Shown here in pieces: positions 30,007 through 34,824 of a stretch of 34,824 nucleotides of DNA; position 1 is the stretch's first letter; each line of letters begins with the position of its first letter. This stretch comes from Pseudomonadota bacterium (GTDB taxonomy: Bacteria > Pseudomonadota > Gammaproteobacteria > Xanthomonadales > Rhodanobacteraceae), in assembly GCA_021794575.1 (NCBI GenBank), contig JAJYQO010000020.1, forward strand, positions 1-34,824. The letters are read 5' to 3'. Position numbers and translations under genes: made by a program. The notes below the pieces were generated by a model. It saw only the letters and a program-made list of their open reading frames with translations. It had not been told where the DNA came from and ran no database searches.

Positions 30007-30459
30007 TCACGGACCGTTCGCAGTGCGCGTCGTGTCGACCAGACGCGTGTCGGTGACCCGCAAACCGAGGGTTTCGGCCGCTTGCCGCCACGCCTCGGCC
30101 CATGCGTCACGCGCCGCGCCCGGTGTGCCGGGATGCACGCGCACGATGTGCGCGATGCCCTGCTGGCGGATGATCGCGCACAGCTGACTGCTGTCTGGGT
30201 CGGTGACGACGCTACCGTCGACCTTCAGGCCGTGTTGTTGCGCAAGGCGTGCCATGGCCACCAGATCCTCGGCTACTTTGTCGGCGGGCAGCGGCGTCCA
30301 GCCGGGTGCGGCATCGGCGGGCGGCGCTTCGCTGGCGCCGATGATATACAGCGTATTGTGGTGTTCGCCGGCGATGCGCAGTGCTTCCATCAGGCATTGC
30401 TCGCTGCTGTTCTCGCGGTCGTACAGCATTCCGACCTTGTTTGCTGCGTGATTGGGCAT
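30007..30459 (-). CDS. UspA-like stress protein, hypothetical
   Basis: From ATG 30459 the product has 150 residues: VGMLYDRENSSEQCLMEALRIAGEHHNTLYIIGASEAP, then ADKVAEDLVAMARLAQQHGLKVDGSVVTDPDSSQLCAIIRQQGIAHIVRVHPG. Alternating strands and helices, with the second half reading like 'xx I x x Q G I A H I V R V', resemble the universal stress protein fold, but no ATP-binding GxxGS motif is seen. An upstream ATG at 30543 would add 28 residues with poor coding character. GGAG lies very close to 30459 (2 bases), so the start is unsure. The function is unknown. Confidence 0.6.
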   Translation of the reverse strand: MPNHAANKVGMLYDRENSSEQCLMEALRIAGEHHNTLYIIGASEAPPADAAPGWTPLPADKVAEDLVAMARLAQQHGLKVDGSVVTDPDSSQLCAIIRQQGIAHIVRVHPGTPGAARDAWAEAWRQAAETLGLRVTDTRLVDTTRTANGP

Positions 30460-30661
30460 GGCATGCTCCGTTGGCGCGTCGAGACGCGGGGGGAGGACGC
30501 AGGCGTCACAGGGCGCAACGGCGTAGACGCGGACGAATGCCATCGTCCGGATCGAATCCGGTGGCGCTCGCGCTCTACTCCGCGCTGCGCGACGCGGTCA
30601 GCCGGTGTGACCGCGCGTGCTTGCGGTTAGTTCCCTGCGGCATACCGCCGCGCGCGCCGCG

Positions 30662-31225
30662 TCAACACCGCCGCGACCGCCAACACCAGTGCCACGGTTC
30701 GTAGGCGATGCCGTGGCGGTTGCCGCGCGGGTACGACAGGACGAAGCCGTGGCGGCGCGCGTGGCGAGTCAGCCAAGCGAAAGCCGGCGAGTGCTCGAAG
30801 TCCTCTTCCAGCGCGGGGAAGCCGGGCGTGGTCAGATCCAGTGCGCGGCCGCTGTGGTGCTCGCTGTAGCCGGGCGCGGCGCTGACGGCGAGGATGGCGC
30901 CCATGTCTAGGCCGCGCTCGCGTTTGCGGTGGATGATGCCGAGCTGGTACTCGAAGGAGCGCCAGGCCGAAACCACTTCCAGCGTGATGCCCTCGCGCGC
31001 CGCGCTGCGGCGCAGGCGCAGGAACGCTGCAGCCGCGCGCGGCCGCAGCCAGGCTGGACGCTGCTGCGTATCCAGTCCGATGCTGGACAGCCGTGCCGGT
31101 TCGCGCTGCGGACGCAGGTGCCGGCTGCGGCCATAGTCCGCGGGGACACCCAGGCCCTGCGCCTGCGTCAGCACGCGTGCGCGGACGGCTGGACCGGAGG
31201 TGATGGGTGCGGGCGGTGCCGGCAT
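30662..31225 (-). CDS. D-alanyl-D-alanine carboxypeptidase, VanY/LdcB type (M15B)
   Basis: The protein has 187 residues. Zinc peptidase motifs are clear: SEHHSGRALDL (His and Asp ligands) and AYEPWHW (third His), with VVSAWRSFEYQLGIIHRK as the usual upstream helix. These enzymes trim the terminal D-amino acid of peptidoglycan stem peptides. There is no obvious signal peptide at the chosen start (MPAPPAPITSG), so either it is cytoplasmic or the true start differs. It lies between the DUF3887 and Usp-like genes on the same strand, with about 75 bases to the former and 200 to the latter. Confidence 0.88.
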   Translation of the reverse strand: MPAPPAPITSGPAVRARVLTQAQGLGVPADYGRSRHLRPQREPARLSSIGLDTQQRPAWLRPRAAAAFLRLRRSAAREGITLEVVSAWRSFEYQLGIIHRKRERGLDMGAILAVSAAPGYSEHHSGRALDLTTPGFPALEEDFEHSPAFAWLTRHARRHGFVLSYPRGNRHGIAYEPWHWCWRSRRC

Positions 31226-31300
31226 CCGTGCATCATCGCGCAGGCGCAGATGACACGCACTCCCGCGGCGCGCGGACGCACGGTTCGCGCAGATGTGCGA

Positions 31301-31729
31301 TCAGGCCGCGGTCGGCCGCAGGAAGAATCCGGCGATCTGCCGCTGCGGATTGCAGGCCACCTGCGCGTCCAGCATGGTCTTGCTGAACTGCATGGGCGTG
31401 ATCACTACGTCCATGCCGTTGACCTGCATGGTCTGTACGTTGCCGCGCGATTTGAAATCGCCGAAGTTTTGCTGCACCTGTTTCCAGAGTCGGGCAAGCT
31501 TGTCGGGCGGCAGCGCGCTGCGCATGTCGTTGTCGAAGGCCTTGGACGCAGACTTGCTGTCGCCATGCAGCAGCGCGTCGAGCATCTGTTGCGACAGGGC
31601 TTGGCATTGCTCGCCCTGGGTCGCATCGGCGGCGCGCACCGGCGTGGCCGTCACGATCGACAAACCGAGAGCGAGTGCGGCGGCTGCTGCGGTCGAGCCC
31701 AATACTGCACGTTGCGTCTTCACCGTCAT
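31301..31729 (-). CDS. Exported DUF3887-like protein
   Basis: From ATG 31729 (GGGAG 7 bases before it) the product has 142 residues with a signal peptide (cleavage near TPVRAADA). The mature part reads CQALSQQMLDALLHGDSKSASKAFDNDMRSALPPDKLARLWKQVQQNFGDFKS, the pattern of DUF3887 domains, and ends QIAGFFLRPTAA. The function of the family is unknown; members often precede hydrolase domains, which are absent here. The frame is open to 31906, but the extra 59 residues have no signal-peptide logic. Confidence 0.8.
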   Translation of the reverse strand: MTVKTQRAVLGSTAAAAALALGLSIVTATPVRAADATQGEQCQALSQQMLDALLHGDSKSASKAFDNDMRSALPPDKLARLWKQVQQNFGDFKSRGNVQTMQVNGMDVVITPMQFSKTMLDAQVACNPQRQIAGFFLRPTAA

Positions 31730-31930
31730 CGATCTGCTCCCGTATGGAAAGCCAAGCTGTCCGGCGGCACCGGAGAGTGCGACATTGCGCCGCAGGCCCA
31801 AAGCTACGCTGGCGTCCGGGTGCGCGGCAAGCATGACTTGCGCTGCATAGCAACATGCGCGTTGGGCGTGCGGGGTGACGCGCGGGCGCGGATCGAAATC
31901 CAGCATGCCGCGCGTGCCGCCGGTGGGGCT

Positions 31931-34822
31931 TCAGGACAGCGGCGGTCCGAGCCGCTTCAGCAGCAGTTGCGCGAAGGCGAGGCGCGCCGTGCTGTCGGGT
32001 AGCGGCGCCTGGGTGATGCGCAATTTGTCCTGGCCATCGAGCCGGTAGGCGCGCGGCTCGCGCTGGATCATGCGGATGATCTTCAGCGGATCGACGGCCG
32101 GCTGTGCGCGGAAATGCACGCGGCCGCCGTTTTCGCCCAACTCCAGCTTGCGGATGCCGAGCGCGTTGGCGGCCAGTTTCAGCTCGGCCGCGGCGATCAG
32201 GTCACGTGCCGGCTGCGGCAGCAGGCCGAAGCGGTCGATCATCTCCACCTGCAGCTCGCGCAGCGCGGCCGGCGTCGGCGCGCTGGCGATGCGCTTGTAC
32301 AGGGTGAGCCGCGCGTGCACATCGGGCAGGTAGTCATCCGGGATCAGCAGCGGCGTGTGCAGCTCGATCTCGGCCTCGTGTTCGGCGCTGAGCGTGTAAT
32401 CGGGCACCTTGCCCTGGCGCAGCGCGCGCACGGCACGTTCCAACAGTTCGGCGTACAGCGCGAAGCCGATGGCCTCGATCTGGCCGGACTGCTCCTCGCC
32501 CAGCAGTTCGCCAGCGCCGCGGATTTCCATGTCGTGTGTGGCCAGGGTGAAACCGGCGCCCAATTCCTCCATCGAGGCCAGCGCGTCCAGGCGCTTTTCG
32601 GCATCGCCGGTCAGCGCGGCGCGTTCAGGCACGATCAGGTAGGCGTAGGCGCGGTGGTGCGAACGGCCGACGCGGCCGCGCAGTTGGTGCAGTTGCGCCA
32701 GACCGAAACGGTCGGCGCGGTTGACCAGGATGGTATTGGCGGTGGGAATGTCGATGCCGGATTCGATGATGGTGGTGCATACCAATGTGTTGAAGCGCTG
32801 GCGGTGGAAATCCAGCATCACGCTTTCCAGCTCGCGCTCCGGCATCTGGCCGTGGGCGATGCGGGTGCGCGCCTCCGGCACCAGCTCGGCCAGCTCGCGC
32901 TGCATGCGCTCGATGCTGTCGACTTCGTTGTGCAAAAAATAAATCTGCCCGCCGCGCGCCAGTTCGCGCTGGAAGGCTTCGCGGATCAGCGCCGCGTCCC
33001 AGGGGGTGATCACGGTTTTCACCGCCAGGCGCTGCGATGGCGGCGTGGCGATGATGGACAGATCGCGCATGCCCATCATCGCCATGTTCAGCGTGCGCGG
33101 AATCGGCGTGGCGGTTAGCGTCAGCAGGTCGACCTCGGCGCGCAGGCGCTTGAACTGTTCTTTGTGGCGCACGCCGAAGCGGTGCTCCTCATCGACGATC
33201 ACCAGCCCGAGGCGCGCGAATTTGACGTCGCTCTGCAGCAGACGGTGGGTGCCGATGACGATGTCGGTCTCGCCCTTGGCCAGGCGTGCCAACACGTCCG
33301 CGGCGTCACCGCGTGACTGGAAGCGCGTCAGCGCCTCGATGCGGATCGGCCAATCGGCCATGCGGTCGCGGAAGTTCTGCCAGTGCTGCTGCGCGAGCAG
33401 CGTGGTCGGCACCAGCACCGCGATCTGGCGGCCGGCCAAGGCCGCCACGAAGGCCGCGCGCAGCGCCACCTCGGTCTTGCCGAAGCCGACATCGCCGCAG
33501 ACCACGCGGTCCATGGGCCTGGGTGCCGCGAGGTCGGCCAGCACGGCGTCGATGGCGGCCTGCTGGTCGGGCGTCTCCTCGAAGCGGAAACCGGCGGCGA
33601 ACTGCGCGTACAGCGCCGGGTCCGCGCGCAATTCCACACCGCCACGCGCGGCGCGTTCGGCGTGAATGGCCAGCAGCTCGGCGGCGGCATCGCGCACTTT
33701 CTCCGCGGCCTTGCGTTTGGCGCGCTCCCAGGCGTCGCCGCCCAGGCTGTGCAGCGGCGCCAGTTCGGGTGCGGCGCCGCTGTAGCGGCTGATCAGCCCC
33801 AGTTGCGCCACCGGCACGTAGAGCTTGTCGCCCTTGGCGTACTCGATGGCCAGGAACTCGCCGGCGCTGCCACCTACGTCCAGAGCCACCAGGCCCAGAT
33901 AGCGGCCGACGCCGTGGTCCACGTGCACGATGGGCGCCCCGATGGACAGCTCGGTGAGATCGCGCAGTACGGCCTCGGGGTCGCGCGCGGCGCCGCGCCG
34001 GCGGCGTTCCTGGCGCACGCGTTCGCCGGCCAGTTCCTGCTCGCTGAGCACGGTGATGCCGGTCTGCGGCAGCGCGAAGCCGGCGCTGAGCGGCGCCACA
34101 GTCAACGCCAGTCGCATGCTGTCTGACCCACGTGCGGCATGCAGGCGCAGCAGAGCGGACCAATCCGCAACATTGACGGCCTCGTGGCCGGCCGCCGCCA
34201 GCAGTTCGCGCAGCATCTCGCGGCGACCGGGCGAATCGGCGGCCAGCAGCACGGTGCCCGCGCAGGCGGCCAACTGCGCGGCCAGCGCCTGTGCCGGCGT
34301 AGCGTGCGGCTGTGCCGGGATACCTGGCACCGCGGCGATGTCCAGCGCTTGTGCGTGTTCGCTGTCGGCGGCCACCAGCTCCACACGGCGGCTGCGGTTG
34401 AGGTGCTCGCGCAGCGCCTGCGGCGGCAGGTACAGATCCGCAGGCGGCAGGATCGGGCGGGTCAGATCGTGCGCGCGTTGCGCGTGGCGCTCGCCGGTCT
34501 GCTGCCAGAAGTGCTCGACGGCGTCCATCGCGGCGGCATCCAGCACGAACACGGCGCGCGGGTCGAGATAATCGAACAGCGTCTCGGTGGCTTCGAAGAA
34601 CAGCGGCAGGTAGTACTCGATGCCGGCCGGGGTGACGCCCTCGCGCAGATCCTGATAGACCGGGCAGTGGCGCACGTCGATGGGAAAGCGCTCGCGTAGG
34701 CGCGCGCGGAAGGCGCGGATGGCCTCTTCGGTCAGCGGAAACTCGCGCGCGGGCAGCAGATCGATGCGTTGCAATGCTTCCAGCGAGCGCTGCGTGTCGG
34801 CATCGAAGCTGCGCAGGGACTC
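31931..34822 (-). CDS. mfd: Transcription-repair coupling factor Mfd, 5' end outside window
   Basis: The frame is open to the right edge (visible first residues ESLRSFDADTQRSLEALQRIDLLPAREFPL), so roughly 190 N-terminal residues are missing from the window. About 960 residues are visible. They include the RNA-polymerase-interaction region (SIGAPIVHVDHGVGRYLGL), Walker A GDVGFGKTEVALRAAF, the DEEH box VIVDEEHRFGVRHKEQFK, TATPIPRTL, helicase motifs V-VI (ESGIDIPTANTILVNRADRFGLAQLHQLRGRVGRS), and the C-terminal TRCF domain (about 800-930). Mfd removes RNA polymerase stalled at lesions and recruits UvrA. It is a core gene and shows that this end of the window is ordinary chromosome. Confidence 0.97.
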   Translation of the reverse strand, partial: ESLRSFDADTQRSLEALQRIDLLPAREFPLTEEAIRAFRARLRERFPIDVRHCPVYQDLREGVTPAGIEYYLPLFFEATETLFDYLDPRAVFVLDAAAMDAVEHFWQQTGERHAQRAHDLTRPILPPADLYLPPQALREHLNRSRRVELVAADSEHAQALDIAAVPGIPAQPHATPAQALAAQLAACAGTVLLAADSPGRREMLRELLAAAGHEAVNVADWSALLRLHAARGSDSMRLALTVAPLSAGFALPQTGITVLSEQELAGERVRQERRRRGAARDPEAVLRDLTELSIGAPIVHVDHGVGRYLGLVALDVGGSAGEFLAIEYAKGDKLYVPVAQLGLISRYSGAAPELAPLHSLGGDAWERAKRKAAEKVRDAAAELLAIHAERAARGGVELRADPALYAQFAAGFRFEETPDQQAAIDAVLADLAAPRPMDRVVCGDVGFGKTEVALRAAFVAALAGRQIAVLVPTTLLAQQHWQNFRDRMADWPIRIEALTRFQSRGDAADVLARLAKGETDIVIGTHRLLQSDVKFARLGLVIVDEEHRFGVRHKEQFKRLRAEVDLLTLTATPIPRTLNMAMMGMRDLSIIATPPSQRLAVKTVITPWDAALIREAFQRELARGGQIYFLHNEVDSIERMQRELAELVPEARTRIAHGQMPERELESVMLDFHRQRFNTLVCTTIIESGIDIPTANTILVNRADRFGLAQLHQLRGRVGRSHHRAYAYLIVPERAALTGDAEKRLDALASMEELGAGFTLATHDMEIRGAGELLGEEQSGQIEAIGFALYAELLERAVRALRQGKVPDYTLSAEHEAEIELHTPLLIPDDYLPDVHARLTLYKRIASAPTPAALRELQVEMIDRFGLLPQPARDLIAAAELKLAANALGIRKLELGENGGRVHFRAQPAVDPLKIIRMIQREPRAYRLDGQDKLRITQAPLPDSTARLAFAQLLLKRLGPPLS

Positions 34823-34824
34823 GA

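Noticed and set aside
29637..30110. Minus-strand frame of 157 codons between the S9 peptidase and the Usp-like gene
   Set aside because: Basic, low-complexity translation overlapping both neighbours' ends; likely intergenic repeat debris.
32114..33118. Plus-strand frame opposite mfd
   Set aside because: Antisense to conserved Mfd helicase domains; Gln/Arg/Gly-rich with no motifs.

Overview
The window is a high-GC segment of a gammaproteobacterial chromosome. It most resembles the Xanthomonadales/Lysobacterales (Rhodanobacter- or Xanthomonas-type organisms). The clues are a CopL-CopA-CopB copper cluster, dispersed REP-like hairpins and a TonB-free periplasmic copper/mercury defence set. Taxonomy is inferred from gene content and style only.

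Layout. (1) 1-4967: a copper operon made of the end of a copL-like leader gene, the multicopper oxidase copA, the outer-membrane protein copB, a cytochrome c fused to an NTF2-like domain, and a DUF411 protein. All genes after the leader touch or nearly touch. (2) 5023-11331: a Cu(I)/Ag(I) RND efflux operon (small Cys/Met/Pro protein, cusC, cusB, cusA). It is preceded by a candidate FNR/Anr box. (3) 11517-14798: a mercury operon, merR divergent from merT-merP-merC-merA. (4) 14973-17893: a CueR-like MerR regulator overlapping a copper P-type ATPase gene, driven by a promoter with the long MerR-type spacer. (5) about 18198-27460: a mosaic of broken and intact genes. It holds a truncated OprB-type porin, a truncated second merA, a complete ECF-sigma / metal-sensor / anti-sigma set (CnrH/CnrX/CnrY-like) divergent from a three-gene RND efflux operon, a truncated methyltransferase and a truncated second copper ATPase. 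(6) 27574-34824: ordinary chromosome with an S9 prolyl oligopeptidase, a Usp-like protein, a VanY-type peptidase, a DUF3887 protein and mfd, which runs off the right edge.

How it works together. Periplasmic Cu(I) would be oxidised or bound by CopA/CopB and the cytochrome c and DUF411 proteins. CusCBA would expel periplasmic Cu(I)/Ag(I), and the P-type ATPase would pump cytoplasmic Cu(I) out. MerP/T/C import Hg(II) and MerA reduces it. The ECF-regulated RND pump adds a further export route whose substrate I cannot assign.

The most interesting observations are these: a shared outward-facing motif (GAGGG-N16-CGTAT) in the ECF/RND divergent gap; the uncommon RND pump under a CnrX-like sensor; the FNR-type box at the cus operon; the cytochrome c-NTF2 fusion; and gene-breaking junctions around the ~8.2 kb mosaic, one with about 12 bp of microhomology.
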